DNA of 64,000 bases from Mycolicibacterium confluentis (lineage in GTDB: Bacteria > Actinomycetota > Actinomycetes > Mycobacteriales > Mycobacteriaceae), in contig NZ_AP022612.1 in the NCBI RefSeq assembly GCF_010729895.1, positions 1,550,001-1,614,000 on the forward strand. The letters run 5' to 3'. A model generated the notes under the pieces. It searched no databases and was not told where the DNA came from. It saw nothing but the letters and a program-made list of their open reading frames with translations. Shown piece by piece: positions 52,971 to 60,680 of this stretch (position 1 is its first letter; each line of letters begins with the position of its first letter). Both the position numbers and the translations under genes were made by a program.

Positions 52971-55010
52971 CTAGAAGCGGCCGCCGCCTCCGCCGTAACT
53001 GCGCGTCGACGACCGCGACGATCCGCCGTAGGTGGTCGGGCGGCCCGGGCTGCGTCCGCCGCCCCAGCTTCCACCCCAACTGCCGCCCCAGCCACCGCCG
53101 TACCCGCCGCGCCCACTGAACCCGCCGCGCAGCACGTTGCCGATGATGATCCCGCCGATCACCGAGCCCAGATCCGATCCGCCACCGCCGCCGTACTGCG
53201 ACGAGTAGGCGTGCTGGGCCGATCGGACATCCTCGTTGGCCAGCGACTGCGCCTGCGCGGCCAGCGCGGCCGCACCGTTGGCATGCGCGATCGCCTCAGC
53301 GGGATTGGAGTCCCGCTTGGCCTGCGCCGCCTCGAGTTGACGGGTGGCCTCGGCCAGGCGCGTGCGCGCCTCGGGGCCGACGCTGCCGCGACGGGTGTCG
53401 ATGAAATCCGACACCGAGCGCACCCGTGACTGCGCGGTGAACAGCGCCTGCTCCAGCAGCTTGGCCTGCTTCTCGGCCTCCTGGCGCTGCTGATCGACGA
53501 TGTCGAGGATCTGGTCGAGGTCCGCGTCCGCCTTGTTCAACCGTGTGAAGGTGCCCAACGGGTCATTGTCCCCGTTGGTCTTGGCGTCCGAGACGGCCTT
53601 GATGGCGGCGTCGCGCGCGCGAGCCAACTCGTCGCGTTGGGCTCCCTGCGCCAGCGGCAGTTGCGTTGCCGCGGCATCGATTCCGCGCTGAATGTCGGCG
53701 ATCTCGTCGGGCAGCGCCGCGATCGCCCGGTTGATGTCGGTGGAGACGGTGTCGATGGCATCCAGCAGGGTCTGGGCCTGCCCCAGCGCGCCCTCGGCCG
53801 CACGGATCGCGTCGATCAGGGGATTCTGGTTGGGCGCGGGCCGGCTGATGAGGTTGCGGCCGTCGGTGATGCTGCGGTCGGCGAAGGTCAGTCGGCTGCG
53901 CGCGGTGTCGACGTTGCCGATCACCGACGTCAGTGCGGCCTCGGCGAACTGCTGCCGCAACGCGGCCAGGCGCTGCGCGGCCGGTTCGACGCGTGCGCTC
54001 AGCGCGACCATCTGCTGGGTCAGGGCATCCAGGCGGGTCGGGGCGTTGATGAGCAGATCGCGCAGTTCCTGGAAGGCCGCGCTCTGTTCTTCGAGCGCCC
54101 GGTCGGCCTTGGCAGCGGCGACGATCACCCGCGTCAGCAGGTCGCGGCGCTGCAGGGGAGTTTCGGGCACCTCGTCGTCGAGGGTCTGGCGGACGTTGAA
54201 GGCCTGCTGCAGCGTCGTTTTCGCATGCGCGACAGCCTCACTGAACGGCGCGGTGGCCGTGGTGCCGAACTCCTCGACGGCGAGTTCGAGTTCGCTTTGG
54301 CTGGTGCGCACGGCGTTGTCCACGTCGACGACGATGGTCCGGCTCAGTTCGTCGAGTGCGTCCAGGGGCACGGCGGCGAGCGCGTTCGGGTCGGTGGGGT
54401 CGACGCGATGGGCGGCCGCGACCTGTGCGGCGTGCCGCTTGGAGCGCTGCCGCCGCATCCAGATCCACAGCACCAGCAACAGCAGGGCCATCACGCCCAG
54501 CGCGGTCGCGATGGGCGCCCAGGAGATCTTGAGGGTGGCCCCGGTGTCGGCGTTGAGGCCGTCGGCGGCCGCGATCGCCGCGCCCGCCCAGTCGCCGTTG
54601 CGCAGCGCCGGTTCGATGTCGAGGCGACGGATGTCGTCGCTGCGCGTCGAGGTGCCTCCGCTGATGGTCGAGGGAACCTGGAAGGCCAGTGAGCGGTCCT
54701 CGGTGGCGATCGCCAGCAGGGCGTCGTCATCACCGAAGTCGCTGGCCTTCATGGTGTTCTGCGCCCAGTTCAGCCAGCCCAGCCCGTCGAAGGTCTTGAC
54801 GTAGACCACCCACAGTTGGACGTGCTTGTCGTTGTAGAGGCGATCCAGCGCGTTCTGGACCTCGGCCTCCTCTTTCGGGGACAGCACGCCGGAGCGGTCG
54901 GTGACCTGGCTCGGCAGCCGGAACGGCGGTTCGGCGACGGCGGAGGGCGCCATGAGCAACCCGGCGAGCACGACGACCAGCAGGATGTGCAGGAGGCGAG
55001 CGAGGCGCAT
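52971..55010 (-). CDS. TPM-domain membrane protein (Rv2345-like)
   Basis: 679 residues. Signal peptide 1-26 (ending SAVA), TPM domain about 30-150 (VTDRSGVLSPKEEAEVQNAL, and DDDALLAIATEDRSLAFQV), a membrane segment about 170-192 (IATALGVMALLLLVLWIWM), a long helical, probably coiled-coil part (about 230-600), and a Gly/Ser-rich tail ending in GGGGRF. The TPM domain faces outward; in some families it is a phosphatase or an aid to photosystem repair, but here the function is unknown. M. tuberculosis Rv2345 has the same place beside dgt, as I recall. ATG 55010, divergent from dgt. Confidence 0.82.
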   Translation of the reverse strand: MRLARLLHILLVVVLAGLLMAPSAVAEPPFRLPSQVTDRSGVLSPKEEAEVQNALDRLYNDKHVQLWVVYVKTFDGLGWLNWAQNTMKASDFGDDDALLAIATEDRSLAFQVPSTISGGTSTRSDDIRRLDIEPALRNGDWAGAAIAAADGLNADTGATLKISWAPIATALGVMALLLLVLWIWMRRQRSKRHAAQVAAAHRVDPTDPNALAAVPLDALDELSRTIVVDVDNAVRTSQSELELAVEEFGTTATAPFSEAVAHAKTTLQQAFNVRQTLDDEVPETPLQRRDLLTRVIVAAAKADRALEEQSAAFQELRDLLINAPTRLDALTQQMVALSARVEPAAQRLAALRQQFAEAALTSVIGNVDTARSRLTFADRSITDGRNLISRPAPNQNPLIDAIRAAEGALGQAQTLLDAIDTVSTDINRAIAALPDEIADIQRGIDAAATQLPLAQGAQRDELARARDAAIKAVSDAKTNGDNDPLGTFTRLNKADADLDQILDIVDQQRQEAEKQAKLLEQALFTAQSRVRSVSDFIDTRRGSVGPEARTRLAEATRQLEAAQAKRDSNPAEAIAHANGAAALAAQAQSLANEDVRSAQHAYSSQYGGGGGSDLGSVIGGIIIGNVLRGGFSGRGGYGGGWGGSWGGSWGGGRSPGRPTTYGGSSRSSTRSYGGGGGRF

Positions 55011-55080
55011 GGTGCCAATCTAGTGGGACCGGCGCGGGCGACGGCAGGAAAGACCCGCGGTGCTGGCAGACTGTGCCGTG

Positions 55081-56385
55081 GTGAGCACGTATCAGCAGGA
55101 CCGCTACAGCGATTTCGATCGCGAGCGTCAGGTCGTCGAGGCGCCGAAGTCCGCCGCGCTGCCCGGCAGTGACGGCGAGTATCGCAGCGACTTCGCCCGC
55201 GACCGCGCCCGCGTGCTGCACTGTGCCGCCCTGCGCCGGCTGGCCGACAAGACCCAGGTCGTCGGCCCGCGCGAGAGCCTGACGCCGCGCACACGGCTGA
55301 CCCATTCCCTTGAGGTCGCCCAGATCGGCCGCGGGATGGCGATCGGCCTGGGCTGCGATCCCGATCTGGTGGACCTGGCGGGCCTGGCGCACGACATCGG
55401 CCATCCGCCGTACGGACACAACGGCGAACGCGCGCTCAACGAACTTGCCGCATCGTCAGGCGGGTTCGAGGGCAACGCCCAGAACTTCCGGATCCTCACC
55501 CGCCTGGAGCCCAAAGTGCTTGATGGTCAGGGGGGTTCGGCCGGACTGAACCTGACCCGGGCCGCGCTCGACGCTGTCACCAAGTACCCCTGGGCGCGCT
55601 CGGAGAACCCGCGCAAGTTCGGGTTCTACACGGGATTCTCCGGAGACGATGCGACCGCCGCGGAGTGGATGCGCAGCGGCGCCCCGCAGCACCGGCGCTG
55701 CCTCGAGGCCCAGATCATGGACTGGTCCGACGACGTCGCCTACTCGGTGCACGACGTCGAGGACGGCGTCATCTCCGGCCGCATCGACCTGCGGTCTCTG
55801 GCCGACGCCAGCACGGCCGCAGCCCTGGCCGCACTCGGCAAGGACCATTTCGGCGCCGACCCCGACGATCTGCTGGCGGCCGCGGAGCGGCTGTCACGCC
55901 TTCCGGTGGTCGAGGCCGTCGGCGAATACGACGGGACGCTCGGCGCGTCGGTGGCGCTGAAGCGGTTGACCAGTGAGCTGGTCGGCCGGTTCGCCACCGC
56001 GGCCATCACCTGGACCCGGGAGTCGTTCGGCGACGCATCGCTGGTCCGGTTCGGCGCGGACCTCGCGGTCCCCGAGACGGTCGCCGCCGAGGTCGCGGTG
56101 CTCAAGATCCTGGCGCTGCAGTTCATCATGTCTGACCCCGAGCACCTGCTGATCCAGGCCGAGCAGCGCGAGGGGATCAAGGCCGTCGCGGTGCTGCTGA
56201 TGGAGGAGGCGCCGACGTCGCTGGACCCGCTGTTCGTCCCGGCGTTCAACGCCGCCGCGGACGACGGCGAGCGCCTGCGGGTCGTCGTCGACCAGATCGC
56301 GTCGTTCACCGAGAGCAGGCTCGAGAGCCTCTTCCCGGCGGCCAGCGTCGTGGTGCCCGGTCAGCTGACGGTGGATTTCCCTTAG
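55081..56385 (+). CDS. dgt: deoxyguanosinetriphosphate triphosphohydrolase (dGTPase-like)
   Basis: 434 residues from GTG 55081 (GTG 55078 directly before it is equally possible). HD-domain motifs: H in [14 protein letters not shown] (about 76-89), [13 protein letters not shown] (about 108-120), and the distal [18 protein letters not shown]. It hydrolyses dNTPs to deoxynucleoside and triphosphate. Neighbour of dnaG as in other mycobacteria. The gene ends one base before a convergent gene's stop. Confidence 0.9.
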   Translation: MSTYQQDRYSDFDRERQVVEAPKSAALPGSDGEYRSDFARDRARVLHCAALRRLADKTQVVGPRESLTPRTRLTHSLEVAQIGRGMAIGLGCDPDLVDLAGLAHDIGHPPYGHNGERALNELAASSGGFEGNAQNFRILTRLEPKVLDGQGGSAGLNLTRAALDAVTKYPWARSENPRKFGFYTGFSGDDATAAEWMRSGAPQHRRCLEAQIMDWSDDVAYSVHDVEDGVISGRIDLRSLADASTAAALAALGKDHFGADPDDLLAAAERLSRLPVVEAVGEYDGTLGASVALKRLTSELVGRFATAAITWTRESFGDASLVRFGADLAVPETVAAEVAVLKILALQFIMSDPEHLLIQAEQREGIKAVAVLLMEEAPTSLDPLFVPAFNAAADDGERLRVVVDQIASFTESRLESLFPAASVVVPGQLTVDFP

Positions 56386-56386
56386 T

Positions 56387-57451
56387 TCAGCCGATTCTGG
56401 CCATCATCGCGCGGGCGACGTCGACACCCGCGTCGTCCATCCCAGACATCAGATCCTGGCCCGGGGCGACACCGTAGAGACTGACCTTGACCTCGACGAT
56501 GCAGTTGCCCCGAACGCCCAAGGCGCGGGCGTTTCCGCGCGTGAAGCCGCCGCCGGCGTGGTCGCTGATGACCGTGGCGTCCAGCACCGAGTCGGTCACC
56601 CGGACGTTCGTCGCGGTCGTGACGAAGTGATCACCGTCGGGCGTGGTGCCGGCCAGCGTGGTCACGGTCTGTCCCTTGCACATGGTCCACTGCTGGGAGA
56701 AGTCCGCGAACAGCCCCTCGGCTTCCTCAGGTGACGCCAACACAATGACGGCCTGGTCGACGAGCATGACGGAGCCTTTCTGCCTGCTCCACCAGGTCTG
56801 GAAGGCGAAATTCGACACGTTCGCGGAGTGGTAGACGCTGCGTTGGGCGATCGCAGTCGCCCCGACGCACTCATGGGGTGTCGCCTCGGTCTCGGACGCC
56901 AATCCATTGGGCATGTCGTTGAGCCCGCCGACCTGGGGCGGTTGCCTGCTGGTCTCCTCGAAGTCCTGGTCGAGCACCTGTGAGAGTGCTTGGCCGTCGA
57001 GCAGCACACGGGTGATGTTGTCGGCTGTCACCGGCACCGCGGAAGGCGTCGGTGTCGAAGGGGTTGGGGTGGTCGTCGACGTGGAGGCGGGCGCTGAGAC
57101 CGTCGCCGTCGGCGGGGACGCGGTTGCGGGAGCCTTCTCAGTGGGCAACACCGCCCACACCACCAGTGCCACCACAGCGACGACGGTCAGCGCGTAGGAC
57201 AGCACCAGTCCGACCAGGGCCCGGTCGCGGCCCGTCTGCTGGCGCTGCTTGATCTGGTGCAGCGCCACATGGCCGAGCACCGCACCAACGGGTGCGAACA
57301 GAAAGGCGAAGACTATCGACAGCGTCGCCAGGGTGTTGGGCTTCGACGGCGGCGGTTGGTACGCCGGCGGCGGGGTGTGGTGGCCGTATCCGCCGAACGG
57401 ATTGCCCATGTGTGGGCCGCTGCCGAATGGGTCCGGGCCCTGGGGATACAC
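56387..57451 (-). CDS. membrane protein with DUF4190 and PknH-like sensor domain
   Basis: 354 residues from GTG 57451. Pro/Gly/His-rich cytosolic start (GGYGHHTPPPAYQPPP, 1-40), two membrane segments of a DUF4190 type (about 42-65 and 78-103, with PVGAVLGHVALHQIKQRQQTGR), a Thr/Pro/Ser-rich linker, then an extracellular domain from about 135 with four Cys (HECVGA, WTMCKGQ, GNCIVEV) that resembles the PknH C-terminal sensor domain (VYHSANVSNFAFQTWW). Such domains bind unknown ligands outside the cell. A TACTGT seven bases upstream indicates a leaderless transcript. Confidence 0.75.
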   Translation of the reverse strand: MYPQGPDPFGSGPHMGNPFGGYGHHTPPPAYQPPPSKPNTLATLSIVFAFLFAPVGAVLGHVALHQIKQRQQTGRDRALVGLVLSYALTVVAVVALVVWAVLPTEKAPATASPPTATVSAPASTSTTTPTPSTPTPSAVPVTADNITRVLLDGQALSQVLDQDFEETSRQPPQVGGLNDMPNGLASETEATPHECVGATAIAQRSVYHSANVSNFAFQTWWSRQKGSVMLVDQAVIVLASPEEAEGLFADFSQQWTMCKGQTVTTLAGTTPDGDHFVTTATNVRVTDSVLDATVISDHAGGGFTRGNARALGVRGNCIVEVKVSLYGVAPGQDLMSGMDDAGVDVARAMMARIG

Positions 57452-57458
57452 GTTGACG

Positions 57459-57464
57459 ACAGTA
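57459..57464 (-). promoter_or_regulatory. -10 element of a leaderless transcript
   Basis: TACTGT on the minus strand is followed by seven bases and then GTG 57451, so transcription should begin at the start codon of the PknH-sensor-like gene. Confidence 0.5.
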
Positions 57465-57525
57465 GTGGTGATCGGAGGGTGTCACCGGCGGTAATCCGGA
57501 GTCCCCAGCCGCCTACACTGAGCCG

Positions 57526-59421
57526 ATGGCCGGGCGCATCGCAGATCGCGACATCGCAGCCATTCGTGAACGCACCCGCATCGAGGACGTCGTCGGCGAC
57601 TACGTGCAGTTGCGCCGCGCCGGTGCCGACTCCCTCAAGGGCCTGTGCCCGTTCCACGACGAGAAGTCGCCGTCGTTCCATGTCCGGCCCAACCATGGCC
57701 ACTTCCACTGCTTCGGCTGCGGTGAGGGCGGCGACGTCTACGCCTTCATCCAGAAGATCGAGCACGTCACGTTCGTCGAGGCGGTGGAACTGCTCGCCGA
57801 CCGCATCGGTCACACCATCACCTACTCCGGTGCGTCGGCCACCAACGTGCAGCGCGACCGCGGCAGCCGAAGCCGGCTGGTCGCGGCCAACGCCGCCGCC
57901 GCGGAGTTCTACGCGCAGGCGCTGGAGTCCGACGAGGCCGCCCCGGCACGGGCGTATCTCACCGAACGCAACTTCGACGCGGCAGCCGCGCGGCACTTCG
58001 GCTGCGGCTTCGCGCCGTCGGGCTGGGACACCCTGACGAAGCACCTGCTGCGCAAGGGTTACGAGTTCAAGGAGTTAGAGGCCGCCGGGCTGTCCCGGGA
58101 GGGCAAGCGCGGCCCGATGGACCGGTTCCACCGGCGCCTGCTGTGGCCCATCCGCGGTTCAAGCGGTGAGGTCATCGGGTTCGGCGCGCGCCGCATCTTC
58201 GACGACGACACCATGACGGCGAAGTACGTCAACACCCCGGAAACGCTGCTGTACAAGAAGTCTCAGGTGCTGTTCGGCATCGATCTGGCCAAGCGCGACA
58301 TCGCCAAGGCGCATCAGGCCGTCGTCGTGGAGGGTTACACCGACGTCATGGCCATGCACCAGGCGGGCGTCACCACCGCGGTGGCGTCGTGCGGCACGGC
58401 CTTCGGCGACGACCACCTGTCGATGCTGCGCCGGCTGATGATGGACGACAAGTTCTTCCGCGGTGAGCTCATCTACGTCTTCGACGGCGACGCTGCGGGG
58501 CGCGCGGCAGCACTGAAAGCCTTTGAGGGCGAGCAGAATCTGGCCGGGCAGTCATTCGTCGCGGTGGCCGCCGACGGCATGGACCCGTGCGATCTGCGGC
58601 TGCGCTCGGGCGATGCGGCGCTGCGAGACCTGGTCGCACGACGCACGCCGCTGTTCGAGTTCGCGATCCGCACTGCGCTGGCCGAGTTCGACCTCGACAA
58701 CGCCGAGGGCCGGGTGTCGGCGCTTCGCCGCTGCGTGCCCATGGTCGCCCAGATCAAGGACCCCACGCTGCGCGACGAGTACGCGCGCCAGCTCGCGGGC
58801 TGGGTCGGCTGGGACGACGTCGCCCAGGTCATCAAGAGGGTGCGCGACCACGCCAAGGGCGGCGCCCGCCCGACGGGGCGCGACACCCGCAGGCAGCCCG
58901 CGCCGGCGCCTCAGGCCGCACCGCGGCCCGATCCGCGCGACCCGACGCTGTGGCCGCAGCGCGAGGCGCTCAAGACCGCACTGCAGTACCCCGCGCTCGC
59001 CGGTCCCGTCTTCGACTCGTTGACCGTGGAGAGCTTCACCCACCCCGGGTACGCCGCCGTGCGGGCGGCCATCGAGGCCGCCGGCGGCACCGGCCGGGGC
59101 GTCAGCGGTGCCGAGTGGCTCGATCAGGTGAGCCAGCAGGCCGCGTCGCCCGCCGTGGCCGCCCTGGTCAGCGAATTGAGTGTGGAGAACATCCGCATCG
59201 AGGACGACGAGAAGCTGCCGCGCTACATCGCCGTTGTGCTGGCGCGCCTGCAGGAGGTCTGGATCGGCAGGCAGATCGCCGAGGTCAAGTCGAAGCTGCA
59301 GCGCATGTCGCCGGTGGAGCAGGGCGATGAGTACCACGCGCTGTTCGGGGACCTGGTCGCGATGGAGGCTTACCGGCGCAGCCTGCTCGAGCAGGCGTCA
59401 GGGGACGACATGACGGCCTGA
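57526..59421 (+). CDS. dnaG: DNA primase
   Basis: 631 residues. CHC2 zinc domain with CPFHDEKSPSFHV and HCFGCGEGGD (ligands near 40, 43, 61 and 64); RNA-polymerase-like core with the catalytic VVEGYTDVMAMHQAG (toprim Glu, about 266) and FDGDAAGRAAA; a C-terminal DnaB-interacting region after a proline-rich linker (about 450-475). Makes RNA primers at the replication fork. ATG 57526 lies 74 bases from the divergent upstream gene. Confidence 0.95.
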   Translation: MAGRIADRDIAAIRERTRIEDVVGDYVQLRRAGADSLKGLCPFHDEKSPSFHVRPNHGHFHCFGCGEGGDVYAFIQKIEHVTFVEAVELLADRIGHTITYSGASATNVQRDRGSRSRLVAANAAAAEFYAQALESDEAAPARAYLTERNFDAAAARHFGCGFAPSGWDTLTKHLLRKGYEFKELEAAGLSREGKRGPMDRFHRRLLWPIRGSSGEVIGFGARRIFDDDTMTAKYVNTPETLLYKKSQVLFGIDLAKRDIAKAHQAVVVEGYTDVMAMHQAGVTTAVASCGTAFGDDHLSMLRRLMMDDKFFRGELIYVFDGDAAGRAAALKAFEGEQNLAGQSFVAVAADGMDPCDLRLRSGDAALRDLVARRTPLFEFAIRTALAEFDLDNAEGRVSALRRCVPMVAQIKDPTLRDEYARQLAGWVGWDDVAQVIKRVRDHAKGGARPTGRDTRRQPAPAPQAAPRPDPRDPTLWPQREALKTALQYPALAGPVFDSLTVESFTHPGYAAVRAAIEAAGGTGRGVSGAEWLDQVSQQAASPAVAALVSELSVENIRIEDDEKLPRYIAVVLARLQEVWIGRQIAEVKSKLQRMSPVEQGDEYHALFGDLVAMEAYRRSLLEQASGDDMTA

Positions 59422-59465
59422 GGCCGTTAGTCTGACCATGCTGACGTCGAGCGAAGGACAGGTGT

Positions 59466-59756
59466 ATGGCACGCAAGAGGCAGCTGATCGTGGGATTCGC
59501 GGTCGCGGCAGCAGCGGTGGGGGCGCCGATCGGCATCGCATTCAGCACCCCTGAGGCGTCCGTGACCCACGCACAACCCGGGTGCACCGCCTGGTTCGGC
59601 AGCAAGGCCGACGGCAAGTGCATCGCATGGTCGATGGGCAGCGGTCGCGACACGTCGCTCAACGGCATCCCCGTCACCATCAACGGCCCCACCGGCGACC
59701 CCGGTCAGAGCAACAGCAGCGTCATCATGGGTGGCCGCGGCAGCGGGCTGAACTGA
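59466..59756 (+). CDS. small secreted protein with paired cysteines (1)
   Basis: 96 residues: signal peptide about 1-36 (VGFAVAAAAVGAPIGIAF, cleavage near THA-QP), then GCTAWFGSKADGKCIAWSMGSG with two Cys eleven residues apart, and a Ser/Gly-rich tail. It resembles the next gene's product (Cys-x2-W...G-x-C-I pattern), so they are probably diverged duplicates. Promoter -10 TAGTCT at 59428 and a GAAGGACAG site precede the ATG. Function unknown. Confidence 0.75.
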   Translation: MARKRQLIVGFAVAAAAVGAPIGIAFSTPEASVTHAQPGCTAWFGSKADGKCIAWSMGSGRDTSLNGIPVTINGPTGDPGQSNSSVIMGGRGSGLN

Positions 59757-59998
59757 TGATCCGGTCCAAGCTCTGTGCCGCCGTCGCGCTTCCCGTCGTC
59801 GCGCTTCTGGGCCCGCTCGGCGCGCCCGCCGCGTCGGCGGAACCGCCCGGCAACTGCCTGAGCTGGATCGGCGCGCGCGGCACCGGTCAGTGCATCAGCG
59901 AGGGGACGGGCGGCATCCCGTCAGTCGGCTTCAACGGCAGCAGCATCGAGACCAGTCCGCTGTTCCCGGGGCAGTCGGTCAACATCCCGCTCGGCTGA
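59756..59998 (+). CDS. small secreted protein with paired cysteines (2)
   Basis: 80 residues, ATG 59756 sharing its A with the preceding TGA. Signal peptide 1-28 (ALLGPLGAPAASA), then GNCLSWIGARGTGQCISEGTGG with Cys spacing like its neighbour and a conserved-looking FNGSSIE. The stop lies in the first unit of a short tandem repeat. Function unknown; the pair is translated together. Confidence 0.7.
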   Translation: MIRSKLCAAVALPVVALLGPLGAPAASAEPPGNCLSWIGARGTGQCISEGTGGIPSVGFNGSSIETSPLFPGQSVNIPLG

Positions 59999-60084
59999 GC
60001 CGGCGCCGAGAAGCTCGGCTGAGCCCAGCGCCGAGAAGCTGGGTTGACCCAGCGCCGAGTCCGCTGAGCTGATTCAGCGCCGAG
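59985..60084 (+). repeat. about four imperfect 25-bp tandem units
   Basis: GCGCCGAG recurs at 60003, 60028, 60052 and 60077 (spacing 25, 24, 25), each followed by AAGCT or a variant and a GCTGA(G/C)CC-like end; a partial unit overlaps the stop codon of the small secreted gene. The last unit reaches into the 3' end of the following minus-strand gene, so it encodes that protein's last residues. Confidence 0.7.
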
Positions 60085-60313
60085 TCTCGGGCTCGATCAC
60101 CGTGGTCTGACTGTCGATCTCGGTCAGCTTCACCAACTCCGGGTCAGGAGAGACCCTTTCGGCGATCTTGCGCCGTCCGGCATCGATGGCCGATTTCGTC
60201 GCCGGATGCGCGGTGACGGCCTTGTAGGTCCCCACAAGCTGTTCGTAGCGTTTCCGTCCGGCCTTGGCGCCCAGAACGTAGCCGACGCCGAGCACGGCCA
60301 GGACACGAAACAC
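60074..60313 (-). CDS. small YtxH-like membrane-anchored protein
   Basis: 79 residues from GTG 60313, chosen because GGAGGG (60325-60320) lies six bases upstream; a TTG at 60319 would add two residues. N-terminal hydrophobic helix VFRVLAVLGVGYVLGAKAGRKRY followed by charged helices, typical of YtxH/general-stress-like small proteins. The C-terminus (ETRR) is encoded within the tandem repeat. Function unknown. Confidence 0.7.
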   Translation of the reverse strand: MFRVLAVLGVGYVLGAKAGRKRYEQLVGTYKAVTAHPATKSAIDAGRRKIAERVSPDPELVKLTEIDSQTTVIEPETRR

Positions 60314-60450
60314 AATCAACCCTCCAGAGCACGCGGATGGACGCCTCCATCCTGCCTCATACCGCGCCGCGGCGGTGATCGGGCACCGATCCGACCGGAG
60401 GCCCCGGCCGCGGGTCGCGGTGTCGCGGCAGGCCTCTCACCAGCGGATTG

Positions 60451-60478
60451 TTGTCCGCGGGGGTCAGTGCGCTAAAGT
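60451..60478 (+). promoter_or_regulatory. promoter of tRNA-Asn
   Basis: TTGTCC (60451-60456) and TAAAGT (60473-60478) with 16 bases between, placing the start about eight bases before the mature tRNA. Confidence 0.5.
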
Positions 60479-60492
60479 CTTGCTTCGGTTCT

Positions 60493-60565
60493 TCCCCTGT
60501 AGCTCAATTGGCAGAGCTCCCGACTGTTAATCGGGCGGTTGATGGTTCGAGTCCATCCGGGGGAG
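60493..60565 (+). tRNA. asnT: tRNA-Asn (anticodon GTT)
   Basis: 73-base cloverleaf: acceptor TCCCCTG pairs with CGGGGGA plus discriminator G; anticodon stem CCCGA/TCGGG around CTGTTAA with GTT; T arm with GGTTCGAGTCC. CCA is not encoded. M. tuberculosis also has asnT near dnaG. Confidence 0.97.
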
Positions 60566-60606
60566 CTTCTCATCACGACGTCAGTCGCGCGCCGCGGGCA
60601 CGGAAA

Positions 60607-60674
60607 TGCCCGCCCCAGAGCGACAAACCCCTCTAGCCGGCGAGTAGGTCGGCGCTGTCGCTCCGAGGCGGGCA
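60607..60674. repeat. large imperfect hairpin after tRNA-Asn
   Basis: TGCCCGCC (60607-60614) pairs with GGCGGGCA (60667-60674) and, after a 3-base internal loop, GAGCGACA (60618-60625) pairs with TGTCGCTC (60656-60663); the loop has further GC pairing. It lies between the tRNA and the convergent acyl-CoA oxidase stop, so a bidirectional terminator or extragenic palindrome is likely. Confidence 0.6.
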
Positions 60675-60680
60675 ATTGGC

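Noticed and set aside
60493..60680. Integrated element at tRNA-Asn.
   Set aside because: No integrase gene and no duplicated tRNA 3' end downstream within the window.
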